From SVTX01 sp045538195 (GTDB lineage Bacteria; Bacillota; Clostridia; Oscillospirales; CAG-272), in assembly GCA_045538195.1 (NCBI GenBank), contig JAZSRA010000055.1:6245-70244 (forward strand): a stretch of DNA of 64,000 bases, written 5' to 3'. Below, piece after piece: positions 1 to 7,484 of the stretch (its first letter is position 1; each line of letters opens with the position of its first letter). The notes beneath the pieces are model-generated. The model was given only the letters and a program-made list of their open reading frames with translations. It searched no databases and was not told the DNA's origin. Position numbers and translations under genes: made by a program.

Positions 1-1
1 T

Positions 2-949
2 GAAGACGCGCAGTTTGAGAGCCAGACCAAGGCAAAGCTTGGTAACAGTGAGATCAGAACGCTCGTTGATAATACGGTATCCCAGAAGCTTGCAGATTAT
101 CTTGAAGAAAATCCCGCAACGGGCAGAGCTATTCTTGATAAGGCGCTTGCGGCGTCACGCGCGAGAGAGGCGGCAAGAAAGGCAAGAGAGGCAACGAGAC
201 GTAAGGGTCTCTTTGAGGGAAGCTCGCTTCCCGGTAAGCTTGCAGACTGTCAGGAAAAGGACGCGACGCTCACCGAGCTTTATCTCGTCGAGGGAGACTC
301 GGCGGGAGGAAGCGCAAAGCAGGGAAGAAACTCAAAATTCCAGGCTATTTTGCCCCTTCGCGGTAAAGTTCTTAACGTCGAAAAGACGAGAGTTGACAAG
401 GTATACGGAAACCTGTCGCTTATTCCGATCATTCAGGCGCTTGGTTGCGGTATCGGAGAGGAGTTTGATATTGCCAAGCTCCGTTACGGTAAGATCATCA
501 TAATGGCGGATGCGGACGTCGACGGCTCGCACATCCGAATCCTGCTTCTTACCTTCCTTTTCAGACACATGCGTCAGCTTATTGACGACGGCCACGTATT
601 TTTGGCTCAGCCCCCTCTCTACAAGGTCTATAAGAGAGGCGCAAAGCAGGGCAACGAGAGATACGCATTCTCGGACGCCGAAAGAGATAAATATATAGCA
701 GAGCTTGCGGGCGAGAGCGGAAATACGTCCAACATCGAAGCCGACAGATATAAGGGTCTTGGTGAGATGGACGCAGACCAGCTTTGGGAGACCACTATGG
801 ACCCTGCGACCAGAACTATTCTTAAAGTCACGATCGAGGACGCTATCGCCTGTGACGAAATGTTCTCTCTGCTTATGGGCGATAAGGTCGAGCCGAGACG
901 TATATTTATCGAGCAGAACGCACGCTTGGCGGAGAACCTTGACATCTGA
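2..949 (+). CDS. gyrB: DNA gyrase subunit B, C-terminal part (5' end outside window)
   Basis: This is the C-terminal 315 residues of the ATPase subunit of DNA gyrase, which with GyrA introduces negative supercoils. The frame is open from the left edge, so the N-terminal ATPase half lies outside. The TOPRIM signature EGDSAGGSAKQGR is near local residue 97 and the metal-binding DADVDGSHIR motif near residue 170. The segment beginning RGKVLNVEK has the usual Gram-positive form. The C-terminal tail (RYKGLGEMDADQLWETTMDP, then RRIFIEQNA) is typical of type II topoisomerase B subunits. The stop is followed by a gap with DnaA-box-like sites, then mreC-mreD and gyrA, so gyrB and gyrA are close but not adjacent. 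Identity is essentially certain. Confidence 0.97.
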   Translation, partial: EDAQFESQTKAKLGNSEIRTLVDNTVSQKLADYLEENPATGRAILDKALAASRAREAARKAREATRRKGLFEGSSLPGKLADCQEKDATLTELYLVEGDSAGGSAKQGRNSKFQAILPLRGKVLNVEKTRVDKVYGNLSLIPIIQALGCGIGEEFDIAKLRYGKIIIMADADVDGSHIRILLLTFLFRHMRQLIDDGHVFLAQPPLYKVYKRGAKQGNERYAFSDAERDKYIAELAGESGNTSNIEADRYKGLGEMDADQLWETTMDPATRTILKVTIEDAIACDEMFSLLMGDKVEPRRIFIEQNARLAENLDI

Positions 950-953
950 TCGG

Positions 954-1186
954 TTTTCCACAATCTGAGATTTTTGAAAATTTTCGGGTGTTGAAACTTT
1001 ATTTAATTAAAATAATTAACAGAGTTTTCCACAATTTCAAAAATAAAAAGTCAAAAATCAGAAATTATTGATTTTAAAAGCAAAAACAAAATTAATTTGA
1101 GGATCTGACGAGATTTTGGCATAAAAATCCATAACTTTTGCACATAGAAAAAGTTTTCCACAGGCTGTGGAAACTTGTGTTGAAAA
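954..1186. other. Cluster of DnaA-box-like sites, candidate replication origin region
   Basis: The gyrB-mreC gap holds three exact copies of TTTTCCACA at 954-962, 1025-1033 and 1154-1162. An inverted TGTGGAAAC lies at 1166-1174, and weaker inverted sites at 989-997 (TGTTGAAAC) and 1178-1186 (TGTTGAAAA). TTTTCCACA is one base from the DnaA box TTATCCACA. Between the first two sites is a run of A and T at about 995-1020 that could serve as an unwinding element. In many Firmicutes the origin lies in the dnaA-dnaN-recF-gyrB-gyrA region, which fits. The sites could instead only regulate mreC. No other gene is visible here. Confidence 0.5.
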
Positions 1187-1211
1187 CTCTGTCGGAACCT
1201 TGGGGATCGAT

Positions 1212-2051
1212 ATGAAATTTTTTAAAAATAAATTTTTCATCGCAGCCTTGTCGATAGCGGTTTTCTCGGTAATTCTCACCGCAACGCTCTCGGCAATGGG
1301 AGTGACGGATCCTGTTCGAGACGTTATAAATACCTTGTCTGTTCCGTTCAGATACGTGGGCGTCGCTATCGGCGACTCGATAGACGGATTTAAGAAATAT
1401 TTTTCCGCTATCGATGAACTTTACGAGGAAAATAGTAAGCTCAAAGACGAGATAAACAGACTTGAAGGCGAGCTTGCCGACGCCAACGGCGTAAGGGAAG
1501 AAAACGAGCGGCTTAAAGAGTACCTCGGCATCAAAAAGCTTTACCCCGATTTTGAACTGACAGAGGCTTTGATAATCGGGTCTGAATCCGAGAATTATAT
1601 GACGGTCATGACACTCAATAAGGGCAGGAACCACGGAGTTGACGTGGGAATGGCTGTCATTGTTGAGGAGGGGCTTGTCGGCTCTGTCTTTGAGGTCGGG
1701 AGCAACTGGTGTAAGGTAAGAGCCCTGCACGAGGCATCGGCTTCGGTCGGCGCTTGTATCAAGAGAAGCGGAGAAATAGGTATCGTCAGCGGCGATATTG
1801 CCTTGAAGGACAGAGGAGAGTGTTATCTCGGCTATCTTTCCGCAGATGCAGACGTTGAGGTTGACGACACGGTCTATACCAGCGGTATCGGAAGCGTTTA
1901 TCCCGAGGGTCTGCTTATCGGCAAGGTCACCGAGGTTAAACCTAACGACAGTCTCCGCACAAAGGAGGCTACGGTCTCTCTGGCGGTCGATTTCACGGAC
2001 TTGAAATACGTGTTGATAATAACCGATTTCGCAGTCTCCGAGAAAGAATGA
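1212..2051 (+). CDS. mreC: Rod shape-determining protein MreC
   Basis: MreC is a bitopic membrane protein that links cytoplasmic MreB to cell-wall synthases in the elongasome. The 279-residue product has an N-terminal transmembrane helix (about 8-28), then a coiled coil (about 65-105, rich in E, K, L and N) and the beta-rich periplasm-side domain with the family pattern GRNHGVDVGMAVIVEEGLVGSV and a later GIGSVYPEGLLIGKV. The start at 1212 (MKFFKNK) is preferred over an upstream in-frame ATG at 1167 because it places the helix at the N terminus and avoids the DnaA-box-like sites; a GGGGATC lies just upstream. mreD follows after 21 nt. mreB is not in the window. Confidence 0.93.
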   Translation: MKFFKNKFFIAALSIAVFSVILTATLSAMGVTDPVRDVINTLSVPFRYVGVAIGDSIDGFKKYFSAIDELYEENSKLKDEINRLEGELADANGVREENERLKEYLGIKKLYPDFELTEALIIGSESENYMTVMTLNKGRNHGVDVGMAVIVEEGLVGSVFEVGSNWCKVRALHEASASVGACIKRSGEIGIVSGDIALKDRGECYLGYLSADADVEVDDTVYTSGIGSVYPEGLLIGKVTEVKPNDSLRTKEATVSLAVDFTDLKYVLIITDFAVSEKE

Positions 2052-2072
2052 CTTCGGTCTGAGGAGCTTATT

Positions 2073-2639
2073 ATGTCAGTAAATAACAGGATAGGACGTG
2101 CCTCTCGCCGAGAGGGTATGAAGCCCTGGCGGATAGTTGTATATTCGCTTTGCTTCGCGGTACTCATATTCACCTGCGCCGTCTTACAGACCACATGTCT
2201 TTCGTTTTTAGGTAAAGCCCCCGCGCTGACCTTTGCTCTGGTCTGCGCTATCGGATTTATTATGGGAGACAAGGCAGGCGCTATATGGGGAATTTTGGGA
2301 GGAATAGCCGCCGACATTATCGGAGGCGCGGGATTTTCGTTTTCTCCCGTGGTATATATGCTTTGCGGATATTGCTGCGGAGCGTTTGTAGGTTGGTTTT
2401 TATCAAAAAATCTTCCGTCTTTTATAGCCTACGCGCTTATTTCGGGCGTATTTAAGGAAATATTCACGTTCGCCTATTTTGGACTTTTTTCAAAGGAGTT
2501 TTCCCCTGTTGGAATACTTTTGAAAGTTGTTCTGCCCGAATATCTTGCGTATATTTTATGTATTTTACCCGCATATTTTGCGGTTTTGGCAATTTTCAGT
2601 TTATTCAAAGGAAAGGACAATGGGGAAAGGCAGGGATAA
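2073..2639 (+). CDS. mreD: Rod shape-determining protein MreD
   Basis: MreD is a polytopic membrane partner of MreC in the rod-shape complex. The 188-residue protein is hydrophobic, with about five or six transmembrane segments starting near residue 22. The stretch GAIWGILGGIAADIIGG is typical of MreD, where a conserved glycine and aspartate lie in the middle helices. The Shine-Dalgarno site GAGGAG lies nine nt before the ATG. It is cotranscribed with mreC and ends 36 nt before gyrA. An N-terminal basic segment of about 20 residues (SRREGMKPW) precedes the first helix. Confidence 0.88.
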   Translation: MSVNNRIGRASRREGMKPWRIVVYSLCFAVLIFTCAVLQTTCLSFLGKAPALTFALVCAIGFIMGDKAGAIWGILGGIAADIIGGAGFSFSPVVYMLCGYCCGAFVGWFLSKNLPSFIAYALISGVFKEIFTFAYFGLFSKEFSPVGILLKVVLPEYLAYILCILPAYFAVLAIFSLFKGKDNGERQG

Positions 2640-2675
2640 TCTGCCGCGGTCTTCCCTTAAAGAAAGGAATTTTCA

Positions 2676-5252
2676 ATGGCAACCGAAAAGAATAATCACG
2701 AAAGAGACGTGTACTTATTTGAAAATCAGAAGATAGTTGACATAAATATGGAGAAGGAGGTCAAGAAGTCCTTTATCGAGTATTCTATGTCGGTAATTAT
2801 GTCGAGAGCGCTTCCCGACGTAAGAGACGGCATGAAGCCGGGTCAGCGCCGTGTTATCTACGCGATGTACGAGGACCATCTGACCCACGATAAGCCCTTC
2901 CGTAAGTCGGCTACCACCGTCGGTAACGTCCTTGGACGCTACCATCCTCACGGCGACAGCTCGGTTTACGGTACTATGGTGCGTATGGCGCAGCCCTTCT
3001 CTCTCCGCTATCCTCTTGTAGAGGGTCACGGTAACTTCGGTTCTGTGGACGGCGACCCCCCTGCGGCTTACCGTTATACCGAGGCGAGACTTGATAAGAT
3101 CGCCGACGAAATGACAAGAGACCTTGAAAAAGAGGTCGTTGAGTTCGTCCCTAACTTTGATAACAGACTTCGCGAGCCAAGCGTTCTTCCTTCGCGTTTT
3201 CCTAACTTCCTGGTAAACGGAAGCGTGGGTATTGCTGTCGGTATGGCAACAAACGTGCCTCCTCACAACCTGGGCGAGGTCATCGACGGCACTATCTTCC
3301 GTATGGAAAACCCCGAATGTACGATCCCCGAAATTATGGAGTTCATCAAGGGCCCCGATTTCCCGACCTTCGCGACTATCCACGGCACTACGGGTATTAT
3401 GGACGCCTACACCACGGGTAAGGGCAGGATCGTTGTAAGAGCAAAGGCTGAGGTGCAGGAGGATAACCACCGCATCATTATCACCGAGATACCTTATATG
3501 GTCAACAAATCGATGCTCTGCGAGTCTATCGCTAACCTTGCCAAGGAAAAGAGAATTGAGGGAATTACAGACCTGCGCGACGAAAGTGGCAGAGACGGTA
3601 TGAGGATCGTTGTAGAATACCGCCGCGACGCAAACGGCGAGGTAATTCTCAATCAGCTCTATAAATACACCCAGCTTCAAGACACCTGCTCGGCAAACTT
3701 CTTGGCAGTCGTAGGTCAGGAGCCTAAGGTGCTTAATCTCGCGCAGATACTCGACTACTATATCGACCACCAGAAGTCGGTCATTCGCCGCCGTACCGAG
3801 TTTGATCTCGAAAAGGCAAAGGCGAGAGCGCACATCTACGAGGGATACAAGATCGCTCTTGACAATATCGACGAGATAGTCGAGATAATGAAGACAAGCG
3901 AGTCTATAAACGCATCCAAGGCGACCTTGATAGAGAGATTCGGTCTTACCGATATTCAGGCGCAGGCTATCGTCGAAATGACCCTCGGACGTCTTACCGG
4001 CATGGAAAGACAGAAGATCGAGGACGAGCTGGAAAGACTTCACGCTCTTATCGCGGAGCTTGAAGGAATCCTTGCAGACGAGGGCAAGATAATCGCTATC
4101 ATCAAGGAAGAAATGCTTGAGATCAAGAGAAGATACGCCGACGAGAGACGCACAAGGATCGAGCAGGCTATCGACGACATCGACCTTGAAGATCTTATAG
4201 AGAAGCACAACTGCGTAATTACGATGACCCAGGCGGGATATATCAAGAGACTGCCCTCCGACACGTATTCGGCGCAGCACAGAGGCGGTAAGGGAATTAC
4301 CGCGATGACTACCCGCGATGAGGACTTCATCGAGAGGATCGAGGCGGTATACAGTCACTCTACTCTCCTGTTTTTCACAAATACGGGACGAGTTCAGGCA
4401 CTGCGTGCATTCCAGATCCCCGAGGCGTCAAGAACCGCAAAGGGTTCAAATATCGTCAACCTGCTTGAATTGCAGAGCGGCGAGAAGATAACGGCGCTTA
4501 TCAGCGTAAACGAGTTTACAGAGGGCGAGTATCTTACCATGGTCACCCGTCAGGGCGTTATCAAAAAGACACTGCTCTCCGAGTACGAGTATCAGAGAAA
4601 GGGCGGTAAGATCGCCATTAATCTCGACGAGGGCGACGAATTGCTGTTTGTCACAAAGACAAACGGTGAAAATCAGCTTATTATCGCAACCAAGCAGGGT
4701 AACGCGGTCAGATTTGACGAGAGCGAGGTTCGTCCTATGGGAAGAAGCGCTCGTGGTGTCCGCGGTATAAGACTTAAAGGCGACGACTACGTTATCGGAG
4801 TTGTTAACGTTGAGGAAGGCAAGAAGCTGCTCACGGTCACCGAAAACGGATTCGGTAAGAGAACCGACTTCGAGGACTTCAGACTTATGAAGAACCGCGG
4901 AGGCGGAGGCGTTATCTGTCACAACCTCACCGACAAGACGGGTCTTATGGCAGGAATTATCTCGGTTGACGAGGACGACGATATTATGATGATCACCGAT
5001 TCGGGTATAATCATCAGAACTCCCGCCGCAGACGTTTCGACCTATTCAAGAACAGCGTCGGGCGTAATTATGATGAGACTTGACAAGGGTCAGAAGCTGG
5101 TCAACGTCACCAAGACCGCCAAGGAAGAGGAAAAGCCCGAGGACGAGACCGACGAGAGCGTCGAGGCAGTTGAGGCGGGTGAAACCACCGAAACGGTTCA
5201 AGTCGTAGACGCCGAGACGAACGAGACGGCAGAAAATACCGACGGCGAGTAA
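2676..5252 (+). CDS. gyrA: DNA gyrase subunit A, with Gly at the QRDR position equivalent to E. coli 87
   Basis: GyrA is the DNA breakage-reunion subunit of gyrase. The catalytic tyrosine is Tyr134 in AAYRYTEARL, equivalent to E. coli Tyr122, which fixes a numbering offset of 12. The C-terminal beta-pinwheel contains the GyrA box as QHRGGKG, and the last 45 residues form an acidic tail rich in E, D and T. In the quinolone-determining loop HPHGDSSVYGTMVRM the position equivalent to E. coli Ser83 is Ser95. The position equivalent to Asp87 (Glu in many Gram-positives) is Gly99, codon GGT at 2970-2972. Substitution to Gly there is a known quinolone-resistance change in enterobacteria. The start ATG has AAAGGAAT upstream. 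Length 858 aa is normal. Confidence 0.97.
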   Translation: MATEKNNHERDVYLFENQKIVDINMEKEVKKSFIEYSMSVIMSRALPDVRDGMKPGQRRVIYAMYEDHLTHDKPFRKSATTVGNVLGRYHPHGDSSVYGTMVRMAQPFSLRYPLVEGHGNFGSVDGDPPAAYRYTEARLDKIADEMTRDLEKEVVEFVPNFDNRLREPSVLPSRFPNFLVNGSVGIAVGMATNVPPHNLGEVIDGTIFRMENPECTIPEIMEFIKGPDFPTFATIHGTTGIMDAYTTGKGRIVVRAKAEVQEDNHRIIITEIPYMVNKSMLCESIANLAKEKRIEGITDLRDESGRDGMRIVVEYRRDANGEVILNQLYKYTQLQDTCSANFLAVVGQEPKVLNLAQILDYYIDHQKSVIRRRTEFDLEKAKARAHIYEGYKIALDNIDEIVEIMKTSESINASKATLIERFGLTDIQAQAIVEMTLGRLTGMERQKIEDELERLHALIAELEGILADEGKIIAIIKEEMLEIKRRYADERRTRIEQAIDDIDLEDLIEKHNCVITMTQAGYIKRLPSDTYSAQHRGGKGITAMTTRDEDFIERIEAVYSHSTLLFFTNTGRVQALRAFQIPEASRTAKGSNIVNLLELQSGEKITALISVNEFTEGEYLTMVTRQGVIKKTLLSEYEYQRKGGKIAINLDEGDELLFVTKTNGENQLIIATKQGNAVRFDESEVRPMGRSARGVRGIRLKGDDYVIGVVNVEEGKKLLTVTENGFGKRTDFEDFRLMKNRGGGGVICHNLTDKTGLMAGIISVDEDDDIMMITDSGIIIRTPAADVSTYSRTASGVIMMRLDKGQKLVNVTKTAKEEEKPEDETDESVEAVEAGETTETVQVVDAETNETAENTDGE

Positions 5253-5290
5253 TTGATTTTGACGAAAGCTCAAAAAATCGGAGTAAAATA

Positions 5291-5914
5291 ATGAAAAAAA
5301 GAGTTTTAGCAGGTATTCTTGCTTTGGTTCTGGGTGTATGCACGGTGCTTTCCCTAACTTCGTGTCAGGGAAGCTCCGCACCCGAGCTTGACGACGTAAA
5401 GGAAAGGCTTGTCTATCTTATAGAGGAGTCCAAAGAGCTTAACGTGATATTTTTCGGTAAGGGTCTGCCTGTTTACAGACGCGACAGCGCGATAGCCGAG
5501 CGAAAGACCGTCTATACGAGCGATTCTATAAACGGATATGACCGCCTTAACGAAAATTCGGAGTATATCTCGATAGACGCGCTGAAATACGCGGCGGAGC
5601 AGATATATTCAGAGGATTATCTGTCCGCGGTCTACGAGGGCGCGTTTGAAGGGATCCTTACGGGCAACACGGGAGCGTATCTCCGTTTTTACGACGACGG
5701 AAAAAACCTTTATCAGAACACCAATCTCCACGATTTCAAGGTCAACGAGAGGATATACGATTATTCCACCATGGAGATAATCGCGCCTTCAAGCTCTGAC
5801 TATATAAACGTCAGAGTTGAGACCTATTCTCTGGGCGAGATCAAGAGAAAAACGGTTACTCTTTCGTTTACCTTTGAGGACGGTAATTGGTATCTCGATT
5901 CGCCTACCTATTAA
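5291..5914 (+). CDS. Lipoprotein of unknown function
   Basis: The 207-residue protein starts with a signal peptide (MKKRVLAGILALVLGVCTVLS) and a lipobox LTSC, so Cys25 should be lipidated and the protein anchored outside the membrane. The mature part is a mixed alpha/beta domain of about 180 residues with a basic patch KGLPVYRRDSAIAERK. The C-terminal strands (IKRKTVTLSFTFEDGNWYLDSPTY) resemble the end of NTF2-like or DUF4878-like lipoproteins, but I do not recognise a family with confidence. It lies 38 nt after gyrA and is followed by a terminator-like palindrome, so it may be the last gene of the gyrA transcript. Confidence 0.75.
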   Translation: MKKRVLAGILALVLGVCTVLSLTSCQGSSAPELDDVKERLVYLIEESKELNVIFFGKGLPVYRRDSAIAERKTVYTSDSINGYDRLNENSEYISIDALKYAAEQIYSEDYLSAVYEGAFEGILTGNTGAYLRFYDDGKNLYQNTNLHDFKVNERIYDYSTMEIIAPSSSDYINVRVETYSLGEIKRKTVTLSFTFEDGNWYLDSPTY

Positions 5915-5930
5915 CAAAATACTTGAACAT

Positions 5931-5971
5931 GGAAAAGGACAGAGAATGTGCGGCATTCTTTGTCCTTTTCC
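5931..5971. terminator. Bidirectional terminator-like hairpin
   Basis: GGAAAAGGACA pairs with TGTCCTTTTCC around an inner AGAATG/CATTCT stem. It sits between the convergent lipoprotein gene (+) and the six-cysteine peptide gene (-) and could end both transcripts. Confidence 0.7.
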
Positions 5972-5996
5972 TGTCTGTATGTATTAAATTCTATAA

Positions 5997-6188
5997 TTAG
6001 CTATCAATAGCAATATTTTCTTCTTTGCCTTTTGGATCAAATTCAGAGAAACAAAGCAAAGCGTAGTTGCACTCGTCGCAACAACACTCAAAGCCCTTCT
6101 CTCCGTTGCCAAGGCATGTGGCAGGCTCTCCGGGTGTAAGTTCTACACCTGTAATATCTATTACTGTTTTTTTAATATTCTTGCTCAT
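5997..6188 (-). CDS. Six-cysteine small protein downstream of structured RNA (copy 1)
   Basis: A 63-residue protein of unknown function. The start at 6188 is set by a strong Shine-Dalgarno site (AGGAGG, six nt upstream); longer frames reaching upstream would run into the terminator of the RNA element. The N-terminal part (IDITGVELTPG) is hydrophilic. The middle carries all six cysteines in the pattern C-x9-CCC-x2-C-x6-C within CLGNGEKGFECCCDECNY. There is no signal peptide. It is about 75% identical by eye to the product at 15914-16099. The cysteines suggest metal binding, disulfides or a modified peptide; none can be chosen from sequence. It lies about 40 nt after the terminator of RNA copy 1 with no convincing promoter between, so expression may depend on readthrough. 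Confidence 0.8.
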   Translation of the reverse strand: MSKNIKKTVIDITGVELTPGEPATCLGNGEKGFECCCDECNYALLCFSEFDPKGKEENIAIDS

Positions 6189-6226
6189 ATATCCTCCTAT
6201 CAGCATATAATAAAAATTCATTGGAC

Positions 6227-6434
6227 AAAAAAAGGTGCGCAACCGAAGTCACGCACCGAAAACCGCAAACCCCGATTGCTGCTACACAAACTAAATTAGA
6301 ATTAGGGCATTAACCATAATCATTTAGTAGAGCTTGCGATTTTACCAAGTTCAAAATGATTATGGTGAAAAAAGGGTACAAATATCCCTATAAAGGCAAA
6401 AATACCACTAATTCTAATATTTAATTTGTGTAGC
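6227..6434 (-). ncRNA. Structured RNA element, copy 1, ending in intrinsic terminator
   Basis: Predicted transcript starting near 6434, seven nt after the -10. The outer stem pairs 6408-6433 with 6282-6305 (CUACACAAA against UUUGUGUAG, extended by about 15 bp). The inner stem pairs 6354-6366 with 6313-6325 (13 bp). The apical loop contains UUGGUAAAA. The 11-nt segment at 6332-6342 after GGU can pair with the linker at 6260-6270 (11 bp, two G-U). A short GGGAUAUUUGUACCC hairpin lies in the 5' internal loop. The terminator hairpin is 6234-6257 (GGUGCG/CGCACC) with a U-run at 6227-6233. Copies 2 and 3 have the same layout with different bases in the stems. I do not recognise a published family. 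Confidence 0.85.
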
Positions 6435-6440
6435 ATACTT

Positions 6441-6469
6441 ATTATATCACATATTTTGAAAAAAATCAA
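6441..6469 (-). promoter_or_regulatory. Sigma-A promoter of RNA copy 1
   Basis: On the minus strand TTGATT, 17 nt, TATAAT. The -10 is followed by seven nt and then the first base of the outer RNA stem. The copy-3 promoter is nearly identical (TTGATG, 17 nt, TATAAT). Confidence 0.85.
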
Positions 6470-6528
6470 GAAAGTTTAAAAACTAAATGCAAAAATACGG
6501 CATTGATCTTTCGAGACATGACGTATTA

Positions 6529-6597
6529 TTAAAAACCGTCCTTTATAAGTTCTGTATCGGTAACGTCTATTAACTTTCTTGGAATATTCTCGCTCAT
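6529..6597 (-). CDS. 22-codon ORF downstream of structured RNA (truncated copy)
   Basis: ATG with the same AGGAGGATAT leader as copy 1 encodes MSENIPRKLIDVTDTELIKDGF and then stops. The first 17 residues match the N terminus of the six-cysteine proteins (MSKNI..., IDITGVEL), but the cysteine-rich part is absent and is not found in another frame downstream. It is either a decayed copy or a short leader-like product. The intact promoter, RNA and terminator upstream suggest that the RNA is retained even where the protein is lost. Confidence 0.55.
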   Translation of the reverse strand: MSENIPRKLIDVTDTELIKDGF

Positions 6598-6617
6598 ATA
6601 TCCTCCTATCAGCATAT

Positions 6618-6775
6618 AAAAAAGTGCGCCCCAGAAGGAACGCACCGAAAAAATGCTTCCCTCTCAATTGTTGTCACACGAATTGCTCCCCAATAACGGA
6701 ATGAGAAAAGAGAGAAAACACTTTTTACCAAAGTATTTTCCCGTATTGGGGATAAAAATATTCAATTCGTGTGAC
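6618..6775 (-). ncRNA. Structured RNA element, copy 2, ending in intrinsic terminator
   Basis: Predicted transcript from 6775, exactly at the base of the outer stem. The outer stem is 6763-6775 with 6673-6685 (GUCACACGAAUUG, 13 bp perfect). The inner stem is 6741-6751 with 6688-6699 (CCCCAAUACGG, one bulge). The apical loop carries CUUUGGUAAAA. The segment 6713-6726 pairs with the linker 6648-6661 over 14 bp including G-U pairs. The terminator hairpin is 6624-6645 followed by six U. The stems differ in sequence from copies 1 and 3 but keep position and length, so they covary. This copy is shorter, lacking the GGGAUAU-UGUACC hairpin of the other two. Confidence 0.82.
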
Positions 6776-6781
6776 GAGTAT

Positions 6782-6810
6782 ATTTTACCACGTTTCTGCC
6801 TATTTGTCAA
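6782..6810 (-). promoter_or_regulatory. Sigma-A promoter of RNA copy 2
   Basis: On the minus strand TTGACA, 17 nt, TAAAAT, with the predicted start at 6775. Confidence 0.85.
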
Positions 6811-6897
6811 TAAAGCTTGAAAATTTGACACAAAATATTATTGTTTTGGTATATTTAATTAATTAAGTCATACTAAGTACTGCATTTGTTGAGACAA

Positions 6898-6943
6898 ATA
6901 AAAAAACACCGCATACCCCTTTCAAGATATGCTGTGTTTTTAT
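6898..6943 (-). terminator. Terminator of the cca operon
   Basis: AAAACACCGCATA and TATGCTGTGTTTTT form a stem of about 12 bp with one mismatch, just downstream of the minus-strand gene ending at 6949. On the minus strand it is followed by a T-run. Confidence 0.75.
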
Positions 6944-6948
6944 AAATC

Positions 6949-7473
6949 TTATTTTCCAAACTTTGAGAGAGACTGCAAAAATTCCTCATCGTAGGAAACG
7001 ATAATTGAATAGTCCTCGCCGTCGATAGTGGAGAGTATCTCGATCTGTCGACTTGCGGCAAAACACGTGTCGTAGGTGTAGCGCTTTTTGTCTTTTCGCT
7101 CGGACTGTATCTGCTTTCTGTTGTTGGGGTCGATCACGCGGAAGCCCGTGATCTCGCTCATCTCGATGTGGCAGACCTTAACCTGTTTTTTACCCTTTGC
7201 CTCGGTAATGATAAGATCGTACTGAGCGGAGAGATCGTCGTCGTCGACAACGTGGGTGTTTGGCTCGATCGCGTAGGTGTATTCGCGGAGCAGATATGCC
7301 GAGGCGATGTAGATAGAGGCGGCTATAAGGGCGATCGAGATCAGCTGAGCCGCGGCGGGATAAACTACAAATCCGTTGCCCGCAAGGATAAACAGCGCCG
7401 CGCCGCAGACAAGACAGAGCAGGGCAGAGACCTTTGCCGAGGTGTTTCTATGCTTTATTACTTTTTTGAACAT
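6949..7473 (-). CDS. Two-helix membrane protein with cytoplasmic beta-rich domain
   Basis: A 174-residue protein. Residues 1-15 are basic, two transmembrane helices span about 16-33 and 38-60, and the remaining 110 residues are hydrophilic and beta-rich (KKQVKVCHIEMSEITGFRVIDP). This layout of two helices followed by a PH-like or DUF304-like domain is common in Firmicutes hypothetical proteins; the exact family is not certain. It is the last gene of an operon with cca (11 nt gap). A Shine-Dalgarno AAAGGAT lies upstream of the ATG. Confidence 0.7.
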   Translation of the reverse strand: MFKKVIKHRNTSAKVSALLCLVCGAALFILAGNGFVVYPAAAQLISIALIAASIYIASAYLLREYTYAIEPNTHVVDDDDLSAQYDLIITEAKGKKQVKVCHIEMSEITGFRVIDPNNRKQIQSERKDKKRYTYDTCFAASRQIEILSTIDGEDYSIIVSYDEEFLQSLSKFGK

Positions 7474-7484
7474 ATTCTATCCTT

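Noticed and set aside
1167..1211. Longer MreC N terminus
   Set aside because: The extra 15 residues fall in the DnaA-box-like region, have no Shine-Dalgarno site, and would push the membrane helix away from the N terminus.
2715..4358. A 547-residue open frame opposite gyrA
   Set aside because: Shadow of gyrA for the same reason.
6227..6434. 6S RNA or a T-box leader
   Set aside because: It has a long helix but no central open-complex-like bubble, it carries a linker and second terminator before an ORF, and it lacks the T-box sequence AGGGTGGAACCGCG.
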